From a virus, in the IMG/VR virus record IMGVR_UViG_3300045118_000047, positions 1 through 64,000 of that record: a stretch of DNA of 64,000 nt. The stretch is one strand, 5' to 3'. Positions 35,572 through 44,501 of the stretch are shown here, in pieces. Made by a program: the position numbers and the translations under genes. The notes under the pieces are model-generated. The model ran no database searches. It saw only the letters and a list, made by a program, of their open reading frames with translations, and was not told the DNA's origin. Every line of letters begins with the position of its first letter. Position 1 is the first letter of the stretch.

Positions 35572-36129
35572 ATGATTGAGATACCCACATATCCTGCAAG
35601 ACCGGTGAACGGTGGAAGGTTGGAGCTTGCCCCGGTCAAGCGTGGGGTCTGGTTGTCCGAAGGCAAGTGGAATGGATGGCGGGCAGTCGTCCACACTCCC
35701 ACCGGTCGGATGTGGAATCGCCACGGCAAGCCGTTGTCCATCGCAAGGGAGTTCGACAAGGCATTAGCGACGCTGAAGTGCGGCGTCGAGTGGCTGGACG
35801 TGGAAGCCTTAGAGCGTCGGCACAACATCGGGCGGGGGACGTTGATCGTGCTTGACGCGATTGTCCCCGGTGTGCCCTATGAAGAGCGGAAGGCTCTGAC
35901 GCTGACGTATTTCCCGGCAGCCGAGTTGAACCCGGTGAAAATCGAGTGTGACCGGGTCTATGTTTCTCCTTTTGTCGCTTGGGACCCGGCGATATTATAC
36001 GAGAGCCTGAAGAAGTATGCAGGGTTCTTTGAAGGCATCGTGATGAAGCGTTCAGGGTCTCCTTACCCATTCCAACTCCGATCTGACGAGAAGGAGACCG
36101 TGGACTGGGTGAAGCATAGATTCGTTTAG
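35572..36129 (+). CDS. ATP-dependent ligase/capping-type nucleotidyltransferase domain
   Basis: A 185-residue protein from ATG at 35,572. It has EGKWNGWRA near residue 32, which I read as motif I (KxDG, here KxNG) of the covalent nucleotidyltransferase family; GVEWLDVEAL as motif III-like; EGIVMKR as motif IV; and WVKHRF as the motif V end. Only the adenylation domain is present, without the OB-fold that full DNA ligases carry. Asn in place of Asp in motif I is a deviation. It may seal DNA or RNA nicks. With so many RNA genes nearby, RNA joining is possible but not shown. Confidence 0.7.
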   Translation: MIEIPTYPARPVNGGRLELAPVKRGVWLSEGKWNGWRAVVHTPTGRMWNRHGKPLSIAREFDKALATLKCGVEWLDVEALERRHNIGRGTLIVLDAIVPGVPYEERKALTLTYFPAAELNPVKIECDRVYVSPFVAWDPAILYESLKKYAGFFEGIVMKRSGSPYPFQLRSDEKETVDWVKHRFV

Positions 36130-36135
36130 CCCGCC

Positions 36136-36170
36136 TTTTCTTTTCTTTGATATTCGGCTCATAGTAGGGA
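36136..36170 (+). promoter_or_regulatory. Type-A promoter-like motif
   Basis: TTTTCTTTTCTTTGATATTC ending at 36,155, then GGCTCATAGTAGGGAG before ATG at 36,177. The 3' part (ATAGTAGG) matches the copy at 47,619. Confidence 0.55.
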
Positions 36171-36176
36171 GCCGCA

Positions 36177-37229
36177 ATGCGTCGCGAAGCACTTGGAGTC
36201 TTGTCTGTAGCAAAGGACCTTTTGGCCGGTAGTAGACCGATCCGGGCTGGTCTTTTTGAGCCGCCGCCGAAGATGGTCTCTGACATCTCGGCATGGGTGC
36301 TTGCCACGGCAGCTTATCGGGCCAATGTCCGCCAGAAGAGCTTGCTTCGTGACTATGAAGCGGTGGATTGGTCTAAGGTTGATTTTGACGACTATAAGAC
36401 AGCGCCAGATGCGGTTCGCTTGGACGACTGGGAAGACATGAAGGAGATCGGAGCGGATGGGGTCATCAAGCGGATCAGGGAGAAGATTGCGTATTACAAC
36501 GCGCTGGTCGCTGCTTCTCCGAAGCCGGTGAAGCTGGTGCTGAAAAAAGACGAGAAGGCATTCAAGATCGATTTGACAGGATGGAAGTACCTATCCAGAG
36601 TGCGCAGCGCCGATCCGAATGCGGTGAAGGAAGCTAACCGGATTTACCCGTCGGTCAAAGTGACTATCGTGATGACCGATGATGATGTTGACGCGGCAGC
36701 GGCGTGGTATATTGTCCAACGGAGAATGGAGATCGTTATTAGTCCGATTCTGGGGCTTGACGACTACACGGAAAGAAGTCTCCGGGCAAGTATCGAGCAT
36801 GAGCTTGGACATTTCGCTCAGGACTATCTGGCAAGGGTTACGGGAGCTTCTAAAGTTGGATACCCGCCTGAAGGAGCAAGGACACCGGACATCGAACAGC
36901 GTTTGCTGAAAGTCCCGACAAAGCGGTTTCCTACTCAGCGTGAAACGGAAACGATCAAAAAGCTCCACGAGCTTGGGATCACTCAAGAGAGCTTCCATGA
37001 CCTTGATGATGTGGAGTTCTACACAGTGCTCCGAAGCACGATAGAAGACATCCGGGAAAACCTTGTGTCTTTTGACGAGAGCAAGCGGCGGGATGTTTTA
37101 CACTCGATGATGGGAACTGGAACCTTGCTCCGGGGAGCGTATCCGCCGAAGTTCATCGTGCTTTTGAAGAAATACGCCCCGTTGAAATGGCGTAAGGCCG
37201 TGATAGAGATTACAAAGGCTCTGACGTGA
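36177..37229 (+). CDS. Tagged zinc metallopeptidase
   Basis: A 350-residue protein whose N-terminus, LGVLSVAKDLLAGS, is a clear tag. Residues about 206-215 are EHELGHFAQD, an HExxH zinc-peptidase motif, with a downstream E/D-rich helix (EFYTVLRSTIEDIREN) that could supply the third ligand. The gene overlaps the next, also metallopeptidase-like, gene by four bases. A tag on a peptidase suggests it may be packed into the virion, for lysis or for processing on entry (inference). Confidence 0.75.
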   Translation: MRREALGVLSVAKDLLAGSRPIRAGLFEPPPKMVSDISAWVLATAAYRANVRQKSLLRDYEAVDWSKVDFDDYKTAPDAVRLDDWEDMKEIGADGVIKRIREKIAYYNALVAASPKPVKLVLKKDEKAFKIDLTGWKYLSRVRSADPNAVKEANRIYPSVKVTIVMTDDDVDAAAAWYIVQRRMEIVISPILGLDDYTERSLRASIEHELGHFAQDYLARVTGASKVGYPPEGARTPDIEQRLLKVPTKRFPTQRETETIKKLHELGITQESFHDLDDVEFYTVLRSTIEDIRENLVSFDESKRRDVLHSMMGTGTLLRGAYPPKFIVLLKKYAPLKWRKAVIEITKALT

Positions 37230-40171
37230 CACACTACAAGGTCAAACCATTCAAGTTGCGGAACGACCCAAAGGTCCAGTGGGCGGATTACTACGAAGAC
37301 GGGATGTTCTTCGTGGAACGCTTCATTATGGTCCCTGTCGGCCAAATCCGCTTCAACAAGTGGAATCAGGGTCGGTATGACTTCTACATGGATGCGTTCA
37401 AGAATGGTCGTCCGGCTGACCCCGTCCGTCTAGCGAGACCGTGGCAGGGTGGGGACCACTATGAAGTCTCCGATGGAAATCACCGGGTAGCGGCGTCGAT
37501 TGATATGGGGTACACGCATGTACCGGCTATCGTGTCGGTCAAGGTGGAAGGACAGTTTCCCAAGGGCACACCGCCGAAAGACCTGTACGAAGAAGTGCAT
37601 GGTCGGGAGTTGTTGATGCTGATTGAGTTTTTCCGGGCGCACAGACCGAGCGGGTCCAAGCTGTACTTTGAATGGGGCGGGGTAGAGCCAGCAGGGTATT
37701 GGATGAAGGCGTCCGACGAAAGCGAGAGCACTTTCGATCCATACGAACAGAAGTTGACTGTTGGGATCAGTGGTCAGGACAGGATGGCGGAGATGCCGTG
37801 GCGTGAAGGCCGGTTTTCCTATCGCGGGAATCTGGATGGGCTAAAGAGAGCCTTCTTGGGATTCATGGGAAGAACTGTAGTTGCGGGAGAAGGTGGTTTG
37901 GCTCTCAGGATTGCCACACGTCCAATACGGATCGATAGAAATGAATTGGAAACGTGCGCGGACAGGATCGTCCGGGAGTTCCAAAGGGGGTATTGGGTCC
38001 ATCACGATCAAGAGCCTATTGGTGGGGCTTTTGCTTATGTGGACAGTGTGATGGTCGAAGATGTTGATGGTCAACGTCTGGATGTTCAGGTTCAGGTAAC
38101 GTCTGCCAGAACTTCGGGGATAGATACCGTGATCGGGGGCGGTTCCGGGAGAACACAAAAGACCAAGAGACCGGCAGTGTTGCTCGTTCTGAATGGGAAC
38201 TATTCTCCATCTGTCTTTACCACTTCTGGCTCCAGATTCCGGGCCAGAAGAGACATTGTCAAGGTGTTATCACATGAGCTGACTCACCAGATGGATGTCC
38301 ACACGAAATCCGTCATGCCGACCTATAATCGGGTCCTTACGGAAGAAGAGATCGATGTCCAGCGGTATTACAACAGCCCAGCAGAGCTACATGCGTACAT
38401 GCGCGAAGTGTTTGAAGACATCCGGGGCTACCTGTCGCCATTCCTGAAGCACCTGAGTATCAATGAAGCGATCAGCCGGGCTATTAAGTACAGCGAGACG
38501 TGGAGAGAAAGAATCGCTCCCCACATGACGGAGCAGAACCGGCATCTCATCTTGAAGGGCGTGTATCAGGCAGTGCAGGATTATCTTAGTCAGCCGGAAG
38601 CCTTGGCCGCTTCAGAGCGGTGTGATCGGATTGCATCAAGGATCGCCGTGGTGGAAGGGGTCGCAAGGGAGTATGTGGCCTACAAGCAGGGGGTCGCAAG
38701 GGAGTATGTGGCCTACAAGCAGTCGTTGGACACGGAGCGTATCCAGAAGTTTCGCCGGGACTTCTTGACCTTGATGAGCAACGAGAGCCGGGTTGGAGAC
38801 TATCGCACGGCAATAGCGTGGCGTGACGCCATAGCAAGGTGGAACCGGGACTTCGATGACTACCTTTACAAGTACCTGCTGCATGACTTCAAAAATCTTG
38901 TCTACAACAAGAAGGTGCCGGAGCGTGATGGGAAGTATTGGGACAAGCTCATCCGGGACATCACGTGGCCATTCGTGATCGAGTTCTCTGTTCCGATCAG
39001 CAGTGCTGACGACTACTATTCCGAAGAGTCCCGATTTGCTCAGTTTCAAGACAAGCTATCCAAGTGGAGTGTGCGGGTACGTCGAAAGGCTCAAACCACA
39101 TGGAGAGTGTTGCAGAACTTCTCTGACTGGTATGCTAGAGATGTCGAGTCTGGCACGGTTCCAGTGGTTGACGTTCCGGCCCCGGAGAAGATCGAAATGG
39201 AAGGGTTCGCCGTTACGCTTCTAGGTCACGACAGCGTCAAAGACATTGAGCGGTACGTCAGGGATTTCCGGGCGGGTTTGCGGGCGTACAAGGCGCGGGC
39301 CAACAAGGTTTACCCGTGGCTGATCCACAATCAGTTGCCGATTCTAATGGACTTCAAAGGCGAAATCGGGACGGGCGGAGAATATAAGGGCAACTACATC
39401 TGGTTCAATGGCTATTCTGCCAGCTTCGATAGTGTGGTTCACATCATGGCTCACGAGATGAGCCATCATCGCTATAAGACCTTTGGAAGCGGAGAGCGGG
39501 ATTTCTGGTCGAGAATGATTCGGGGAGATTTGGGGAAACTGGATTTGCGGCAGGTGGTTTCCCAGTTCCCGGATGAGACATGGATATTCGACAGCAAGGC
39601 GATCAAGGCAAAGGACCCTTTGTTGTACTACCAACTGGACGGGCTAAGATACGAGAGGGATGTTTCCGGTGATGTGAATCGGATTTCAACAGTCGGGGAC
39701 ATCAAGGCATACTTGGAAAAGGGCGGCAATCCGGTGGTGACAATCCATCGCCATCCGATTAGTGGGTATGCTTCCAAGAATGAAGAAGAAGCCTTCTGCG
39801 AAGCCCTGAGTAGGTTGGTTGCCTTTGGACCTAACAGCGTGCCGGATGTGGTTCTGGACTGGCTGCGGATCATTATGCCGTCGTCTCGCACGGCAGCGAT
39901 GACGCTCAAGCTGTCTCCCAAGGGAACGGGGGACATCAATGGAGCTTGGAAAGAACTTCTGTCGAAGATGCACCATCTTGATGGTTCGTTTTTCGCGATG
40001 AGTTTCACGGAAGGAGTGGTCACTCTGGAAATCAAGACGTGGGAAGGGGCGATCCATCTTGCGTTTATTGGCGTCCCAGAGCAGTATCGTGGAAAAGGGC
40101 TGGCAAGCAAAGCTCTCCGGGTCGTTACCAGAATTGCGGATAAGTATGGCGTCAAGACGAACTTGCACTAA
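37226..40171 (+). CDS. Multidomain protein: ParB-like, two HExxH peptidase motifs, GNAT-like end
   Basis: A 981-residue protein from GTG in a GTGA overlap. Residues about 30-95 are ParB/Srx-like (VPVGQIRFNKWNQGRYD, EVSDGNHRVAASIDMGY). An HELTHQMD motif lies near residue 350 and a second, AHEMSHHRYK, near residue 742, so two peptidase-like domains are fused. A tag-like CDRIASRIAVVEG is near residue 475, followed by a perfect 33-base tandem duplication (GVAREYVAYKQ twice). The end (FIGVPEQYRGKGLASKALRVV) is the start of a GNAT acetyltransferase domain, cut by TAA; the rest continues in the +1 frame to 40,277. Confidence 0.75.
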   Translation: MTHYKVKPFKLRNDPKVQWADYYEDGMFFVERFIMVPVGQIRFNKWNQGRYDFYMDAFKNGRPADPVRLARPWQGGDHYEVSDGNHRVAASIDMGYTHVPAIVSVKVEGQFPKGTPPKDLYEEVHGRELLMLIEFFRAHRPSGSKLYFEWGGVEPAGYWMKASDESESTFDPYEQKLTVGISGQDRMAEMPWREGRFSYRGNLDGLKRAFLGFMGRTVVAGEGGLALRIATRPIRIDRNELETCADRIVREFQRGYWVHHDQEPIGGAFAYVDSVMVEDVDGQRLDVQVQVTSARTSGIDTVIGGGSGRTQKTKRPAVLLVLNGNYSPSVFTTSGSRFRARRDIVKVLSHELTHQMDVHTKSVMPTYNRVLTEEEIDVQRYYNSPAELHAYMREVFEDIRGYLSPFLKHLSINEAISRAIKYSETWRERIAPHMTEQNRHLILKGVYQAVQDYLSQPEALAASERCDRIASRIAVVEGVAREYVAYKQGVAREYVAYKQSLDTERIQKFRRDFLTLMSNESRVGDYRTAIAWRDAIARWNRDFDDYLYKYLLHDFKNLVYNKKVPERDGKYWDKLIRDITWPFVIEFSVPISSADDYYSEESRFAQFQDKLSKWSVRVRRKAQTTWRVLQNFSDWYARDVESGTVPVVDVPAPEKIEMEGFAVTLLGHDSVKDIERYVRDFRAGLRAYKARANKVYPWLIHNQLPILMDFKGEIGTGGEYKGNYIWFNGYSASFDSVVHIMAHEMSHHRYKTFGSGERDFWSRMIRGDLGKLDLRQVVSQFPDETWIFDSKAIKAKDPLLYYQLDGLRYERDVSGDVNRISTVGDIKAYLEKGGNPVVTIHRHPISGYASKNEEEAFCEALSRLVAFGPNSVPDVVLDWLRIIMPSSRTAAMTLKLSPKGTGDINGAWKELLSKMHHLDGSFFAMSFTEGVVTLEIKTWEGAIHLAFIGVPEQYRGKGLASKALRVVTRIADKYGVKTNLH
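38658..38722 (+). repeat. 33-bp in-frame tandem duplication
   Basis: GGGTCGCAAGGGAGTATGTG... repeats with a 33-base period (first copy from 38,658, second from 38,691), identical over 32 bases. It duplicates 11 residues (GVAREYVAYKQ) and looks like a recent slippage event. Confidence 0.95.
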
Positions 40172-40277
40172 GAAGCAGTTGTTCGACTGGTATTCCCGCC
40201 ACGGCTTCAGGCGGCTTCCCTATGCTATGCAGCAGAAACTACTATCGGATTCGATGGAACGCGATCCAGTGAAGTAA
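40164..40277 (+). pseudogene. Out-of-frame C-terminal part of the GNAT-like domain
   Basis: After TTG CAC TAA at the end of the preceding gene, the +1 frame continues KKQLFDWYSRHGFRRLP ... SMERDP. This is what normally ends phage GNAT domains (WYxRxGF, then MxRxP). So the domain is split by a one-base shift near 40,166-40,169. It could be a mutation, an assembly error, or +1 frameshifting at CAC-TAA. Confidence 0.65.
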
Positions 40278-40279
40278 AG

Positions 40280-40300
40280 AACTTCACGCGGGGAGTATAA
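40280..40300 (+). promoter_or_regulatory. Putative sigma70-type promoter
   Basis: ACTTCACGCGGGGAGTATAATG with a consensus TATAAT -10, upstream of the gene at 40,320 which has AAAGGAGAAG as its ribosome site. The -35 side is weak. It shares GAGTATA(A/G)T with sites at 1,456, 50,432 and 54,285. Confidence 0.5.
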
Positions 40301-40319
40301 TGAGTATGAAAGGAGAAGT

Positions 40320-40574
40320 ATGAGCAAAGCGTATTTTGTCGCCGAACAGTATGAACCACCCTTGCTTCCACCCGGTCGGAAATGGATTGTCTTGCGTCTG
40401 TCTATGGGGATTCTTGGAAAAGATCGCTGTGAGAAAGGAATCCCGGCCAGTATGAAGAAGGTCGTCGTTCCGCCCTTCCTGATGGTTGCCACGGATCGGC
40501 AAGCGGCCAAGGACGAGATCATGGCCAAGCTGGATGCGATGTTTGACGCATGGGAAGCGAGCCAGCCATGTTGA
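40320..40574 (+). CDS. Small hypothetical protein
   Basis: An 84-residue protein behind a TATAAT-type promoter and a strong ribosome site. No family recognised. It overlaps the glycosyltransferase start by 7 bases. Confidence 0.75.
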   Translation: MSKAYFVAEQYEPPLLPPGRKWIVLRLSMGILGKDRCEKGIPASMKKVVVPPFLMVATDRQAAKDEIMAKLDAMFDAWEASQPC

Positions 40575-41380
40575 TCGTCATAGCAGTCTGGGATACGTTG
40601 GAAAACCAGCGCACGTGGATGACTCGTGAAACGCTCATTTCACTGATGAACCGGGTTGACTGGCGACGGCATCGGCTCATCATCTCCGATAATGGTTCGT
40701 GTCAGGCCACACAGGATCAATACGCGGAGTTCGCCAAGTCGTTTCCCTTTCGTGTGATCCAGAATGGTGAGAATATCGGAACAGCGCGAGCCGTGAATCG
40801 TGGGTGGAGCTACCGTAGTCCCGGCGAGCATGTTGTGAAGATGGACAACGACGTAGTGATTCATCAGAGCGGATGGGCAGATCAGATCGAAGAAGTGTTT
40901 CAGCGAGACCCGGTTATTGGCATTTGCGGTCTCAAACGAAAAGACCTGATCGAGTGCCCAGATCATCCCGAACCCGGTTGGCGGTCGCGGCTCAGGATGC
41001 TTCCACATAAGCCCGGAGAGCGTTGGATCATTGTTGAAGAGTGCGGGCATATCATGGGGACTTGTCAGGCGTATAGCAGCGCCTTAATAGACAAGATCGG
41101 CTATCTCTATCAGGGTGACTGGAAATATGGATTCGATGACTCTCTTGCGGGCGTGCGGGCGAATGTGGCCGGGTTCAGGCTAGTGTTCCTACCGCATATC
41201 GAGATAGACCACATCGATCCCGGTGGAAACGATTACACATCTCAAAAACAGAAGGACGCAGGAGTTGTAATGGGGAAGTGTGTTGAGTTGATGCGCGAGT
41301 ATCGCTCCGGTCAACGATCTCCATACCATGATGGCGGGGAAGATGCGAAGTGGTCTCAACAACACCCGGAGAAAACATGA
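40568..41380 (+). CDS. Family 2-type glycosyltransferase
   Basis: A 270-residue protein from ATG at 40,568. The GT-A pattern is clear: an N-terminal strand LIVIAVWDT, LIISDNGS, QNGENIGTARAVNRGW, then the DxD-type metal site VKMDNDVV near residue 97. A late acidic DWKYGFDDSL fits the acceptor/base region. It would transfer a sugar from a nucleotide donor, perhaps to phage DNA, virion proteins or a cell-surface glycan. It begins a sugar/methyl/radical-SAM cluster. Confidence 0.85.
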   Translation: MLIVIAVWDTLENQRTWMTRETLISLMNRVDWRRHRLIISDNGSCQATQDQYAEFAKSFPFRVIQNGENIGTARAVNRGWSYRSPGEHVVKMDNDVVIHQSGWADQIEEVFQRDPVIGICGLKRKDLIECPDHPEPGWRSRLRMLPHKPGERWIIVEECGHIMGTCQAYSSALIDKIGYLYQGDWKYGFDDSLAGVRANVAGFRLVFLPHIEIDHIDPGGNDYTSQKQKDAGVVMGKCVELMREYRSGQRSPYHDGGEDAKWSQQHPEKT

Positions 41381-41883
41381 AGTTGGACATCGGAAGCGGG
41401 GCACATTACAAGACACCGCTGGACGAGTGGACCCATCTCGATTTGAGTAGGGGGGATCATACCGAGATCGTGGCTGACTTCGGTAGTATCCCATTGGCAG
41501 ATGGTTCGGTGGAGCAGATACATATCGGAGACGTGATCGAGCACGTTCCGGGATGGCGGCACGATGAAGTGCTCAGGGAATGGAATCGCGTGCTTCAGAT
41601 AGGCGGCATCGTCACGGGTTCGACTCCTAATATAGATCGTATCATGCGGGCGTATGCAAGGGGTGAGCCGGGTATGACTCTTCGTGACGCGATGCTTGGT
41701 CTGTATGGTTGGGCAGATCATCCGCAGCAGCAGCACTACTATACGTTCACAAAAGACACCTTGAAGGAGTTGATGGCAAAGCATGGTTTTGACATCAATG
41801 ATTTCAGCGGCAGTCCCGGAGCGCCTGCCGAGCCTTGGTGGTTGGTGTTTGCCGGAAGAAAGGTTCGCGATGACCGAGCTTAG
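41377..41883 (+). CDS. SAM-dependent methyltransferase
   Basis: A 168-residue protein overlapping the previous stop (ATGA). MKLDIGSGAHYK is motif I, VADFGSIPLADGSVEQIHIGDVIEHV covers motifs II-IV, and VLQIGGIVTGSTP is the motif V strand, as in small class I methyltransferases associated with glycosylation clusters. It overlaps the next glycosyltransferase by 14 bases, so the three genes form one unit. Confidence 0.82.
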   Translation: MKLDIGSGAHYKTPLDEWTHLDLSRGDHTEIVADFGSIPLADGSVEQIHIGDVIEHVPGWRHDEVLREWNRVLQIGGIVTGSTPNIDRIMRAYARGEPGMTLRDAMLGLYGWADHPQQQHYYTFTKDTLKELMAKHGFDINDFSGSPGAPAEPWWLVFAGRKVRDDRA

Positions 41884-42787
41884 TTTGTGTCTGGCTGTTT
41901 GGAATACGTCTCATCTTCTCAAGCGCAGCATTGAGACTTACATCGCTCAAGACCTAGACCCGTCACGGTGGGAGTTGATTGTTATCGATGACAATTCTCT
42001 CGACGATGTTCGGGGAGCCATTGCTGGGGCGGATAAGCATATCAACATCCGTTACGTTCGGCTGGAACACGGCGACGGGATGCGGGGGAATACGGTCTCG
42101 TTCAACACGGCGTTTGGAATGGCGAAAGGCCATGTCTTAGCGGAGACGACACCGGAGACAATGTTGCCGCGTGATCTGTTGCGACGTTTGCTGGAGCCGC
42201 ACCAGTCCAATCCACGATGCTTCGTGGCGATGAAGACGTACAACCTGACGGTCGACGGCCAGATTTCCATTGATACGGTTGATTGGAGATCGGATTTGAT
42301 GAACATGCGATCTTTGCCGGAATGGGGTTCGACATGGACGCAGAACAACGTCAAGACGGTTCATTTTGGGACTCACCAAACATGCAGCATCCGAAGGGAA
42401 GTGTGGTTTGAGATCACAAAAGGACGTGGCTTTCCTTTGTTCGGAGACTATGGAAGCGATGATCCTTGGTATGCCGGAACTAGAAGTAGTTGCGGCGTTC
42501 AAGACATCACCCTTCCGAATGATTGCATGGGGGTTCATCAGTGGCATCCGTCGTTCCAGTATTGGATGGCCAAAGGACATGCGCCGAAGCTGAATAAGTG
42601 GGCGCACAGCATGTCGAATTACCTGAACGATACGTCCGGGAATGTTCCAGATGGCGGAACCTGTATGATCTGGGATGGGGGGTCACACGATCAAATGTCC
42701 CAAGCCGATAAGGATTCTTTCAGGCCAATGGATGCTCAAATGGTCGCTGTTGGCGTAAGTCCTAACATGTTGATTACCAAGTCGTAA
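41870..42787 (+). CDS. Family 2-type glycosyltransferase
   Basis: A 305-residue protein from ATG at 41,870. The start LSLCLAVWNTSHLLKRSIETY and VIDDNSLDD are typical GT2 motifs. The usual DxD position reads AETTPETML, so the metal site is atypical and the enzyme may be divergent. A later GDYGSDDPWYAG segment resembles the catalytic-base region. Substrate unknown. Confidence 0.78.
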   Translation: MTELSLCLAVWNTSHLLKRSIETYIAQDLDPSRWELIVIDDNSLDDVRGAIAGADKHINIRYVRLEHGDGMRGNTVSFNTAFGMAKGHVLAETTPETMLPRDLLRRLLEPHQSNPRCFVAMKTYNLTVDGQISIDTVDWRSDLMNMRSLPEWGSTWTQNNVKTVHFGTHQTCSIRREVWFEITKGRGFPLFGDYGSDDPWYAGTRSSCGVQDITLPNDCMGVHQWHPSFQYWMAKGHAPKLNKWAHSMSNYLNDTSGNVPDGGTCMIWDGGSHDQMSQADKDSFRPMDAQMVAVGVSPNMLITKS

Positions 42788-42795
42788 TGCTTTTC

Positions 42796-42824
42796 TCCAT
42801 ATCCTGAACGCTTTCCAGTAATGT
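42796..42824 (+). promoter_or_regulatory. Type-B promoter: TCCATAT-N15-GTAATGT
   Basis: TCCATAT at 42,796-42,802 and GTAATGT at 42,818-42,824, again exactly 15 bases apart. The gene at 42,853 follows. Confidence 0.75.
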
Positions 42825-42852
42825 ACTTCTGGAGAGCGAAAGGAGACCGAAA

Positions 42853-43431
42853 ATGAGCATCACGATGATGGTCGGGAAGGAAAAGGCAGGACTTCCGGGG
42901 GTCAAAGAGATCAGCTATCCCGGATGCAAAGAACCGCTGTACATGGAGACGACGCACGTCGGTCTGGTCCTTCGTACCGGAGAAGTCAATGGGTACGATG
43001 ACAGCGATTTCTACGCGGTCGTATGGAATCCCGTCAGGAAGTGCCCGGAGCGTATCGAGTACGCCACGACTCGTGCGTGGACCTATCCCAATCACGCGGA
43101 AGCGGACGCGACCCCGGAAGTTCGTGCGGCTTACGAAGAGTGGTGCCGGATTGAGAAGGAGAAGGCGGCGGCTGCCAAGGCCGAGCTTGACGCTAAGACT
43201 CCGGCTAAGGGTAAGCTGGTCAAGGTTGTGGCTGGCCGCAAGGTCGCCATCGGAACGGTCGGGCGTATCTTCTGGGTCGGCAAGCCTGAGAAGTACAGCC
43301 CTTCCCGGTGGGCGAAGACCAGCACCAAGATCGGTATCGCTCTGGATGATGCCAAGGATGATCGCGGTCGCTACGTGAACGTGGCGTGGACTTACATCGA
43401 CAACGTGGAAGCAGTTCCCGAAGTTGCCTGA
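42853..43431 (+). CDS. Hypothetical protein with SH3-like end
   Basis: A 192-residue protein with its own type-B promoter and ribosome site AAAGGAGACC. The C-terminal half (KGKLVKVVAGRKVAIGTVG ... VAWTYIDNVEAV) looks like an SH3/KOW-type barrel, preceded by an Ala/Lys-rich linker helix. Function unknown. Confidence 0.8.
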   Translation: MSITMMVGKEKAGLPGVKEISYPGCKEPLYMETTHVGLVLRTGEVNGYDDSDFYAVVWNPVRKCPERIEYATTRAWTYPNHAEADATPEVRAAYEEWCRIEKEKAAAAKAELDAKTPAKGKLVKVVAGRKVAIGTVGRIFWVGKPEKYSPSRWAKTSTKIGIALDDAKDDRGRYVNVAWTYIDNVEAVPEVA

Positions 43432-43442
43432 AAGGATTGGCC

Positions 43443-43841
43443 ATGAGCAATGTGAAAGAGATTCGGATTCAGGGTTATTTGGACACGCTGGGGTTGATGA
43501 CGGCTCCGAGTTTGGGCCGTTCTCCGCTGACGGATTTTGCCGTGGAAGAGCTGGTTAAGGGGCACAACATTCCGGTAGAGAAGGTCCCGGAAGCTGTCGA
43601 AGCCGCGCACCGCGTGAATGCCTTTCTTGCGGCCAGCACGTTTCCCCATTTCGGTTTGAAGATTCGTTTTCTTTATCCTTACCGAACGGAGAAAAACGGA
43701 TACAACGGCCAGATCAGCTATTACGGCTATGACATTGAAGGACGGGAAGCCGTTTCTTTTGAGTGGTTCGACGCATTGGTAGCGGCCTTGCAGGTCTTCG
43801 GGCGGGTCAATATGCGGGCTTGTAGGGACATCGAAGCGTGA
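43443..43841 (+). CDS. Hypothetical protein
   Basis: A 132-residue protein; ATG at 43,443 follows GAAAGGATTGG. No family recognised. It overlaps the next gene by four bases. Confidence 0.72.
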   Translation: MSNVKEIRIQGYLDTLGLMTAPSLGRSPLTDFAVEELVKGHNIPVEKVPEAVEAAHRVNAFLAASTFPHFGLKIRFLYPYRTEKNGYNGQISYYGYDIEGREAVSFEWFDALVAALQVFGRVNMRACRDIEA

Positions 43842-44494
43842 AGACCTTATTGACGGTGGATTGGGATGCCTTCGTCCCTGAGAAGACCGAATGGGATTTG
43901 GGACATTGGGAGTCCTTGTTATACTTAAAGTTCCTGTGGATGTCCCGGATGTGGCTGTACGATCAAATCAAGACCAGTGGAAAAGAGAAGGACTTCTGGA
44001 AGAAGGTCCCGCCGGGAAGTGGCGTGACGTGGGTTTCCGATTCTCATTTGTTTGCCTTCCATCTTTCGCATGGAGTAAATCGGATCGTGCTAGTTGACGG
44101 CCATCACGATTGTTGGCCCCCGTCAAGCAGCAAGAAGCTCATTGAGTGCCACAATTGGCTGAGAGCATGGCTTCAATCCGGGAAGAAAAGAATGGTAACA
44201 TGGGTTCGTCCAGATTGGTCTGCCGGTGTCATGGAAGTTCCAGATGATCTGAAAGACCGGTTTGAGATCGTGGGTTTAGACGACAAGCTGGAGCTAGGAG
44301 ATGTTTGGAATGTCCATGTGTGTCGGAGTGGATGCTGGACTCCGCCTTGGCTGGATAAGGCGTTTATTGATTTTGTAGGATGCCGTGGTTATCCTGTCGC
44401 TCGACTTCAGAGCGGAGACTGGGACCCAATGAAGCCAAGGTGGAACGCCAAGGCGGAACGACAAGCGTTGTTGTTCCGGGACAAGATCAAATGA
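43838..44494 (+). CDS. UPF0489/arginase-like protein
   Basis: A 218-residue protein from GTG in a GTGA overlap. It has TVDWDAFVP at the N-terminus, VSDSHLFAF, then VDGHHDCW, which resembles the metal-binding Asp/His pairs of arginase-deacetylase folds, and later VHVCRSGCWTPPWLDKAFIDF. I recognise this layout from UPF0489-type proteins in phages and bacteria. Activity unknown. It sits directly before two radical-SAM proteins, so the three may act on one substrate (inference). Confidence 0.65.
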   Translation: MKTLLTVDWDAFVPEKTEWDLGHWESLLYLKFLWMSRMWLYDQIKTSGKEKDFWKKVPPGSGVTWVSDSHLFAFHLSHGVNRIVLVDGHHDCWPPSSSKKLIECHNWLRAWLQSGKKRMVTWVRPDWSAGVMEVPDDLKDRFEIVGLDDKLELGDVWNVHVCRSGCWTPPWLDKAFIDFVGCRGYPVARLQSGDWDPMKPRWNAKAERQALLFRDKIK

Positions 44495-44501
44495 GGGAAT
44501 T

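Noticed and set aside
33833-35599. Long open frame on the - strand opposite the capsid gene (588 codons)
   Set aside because: It is a shadow of codon bias in the + strand genes; no ribosome site, and it crosses a strong + strand terminator and promoter.
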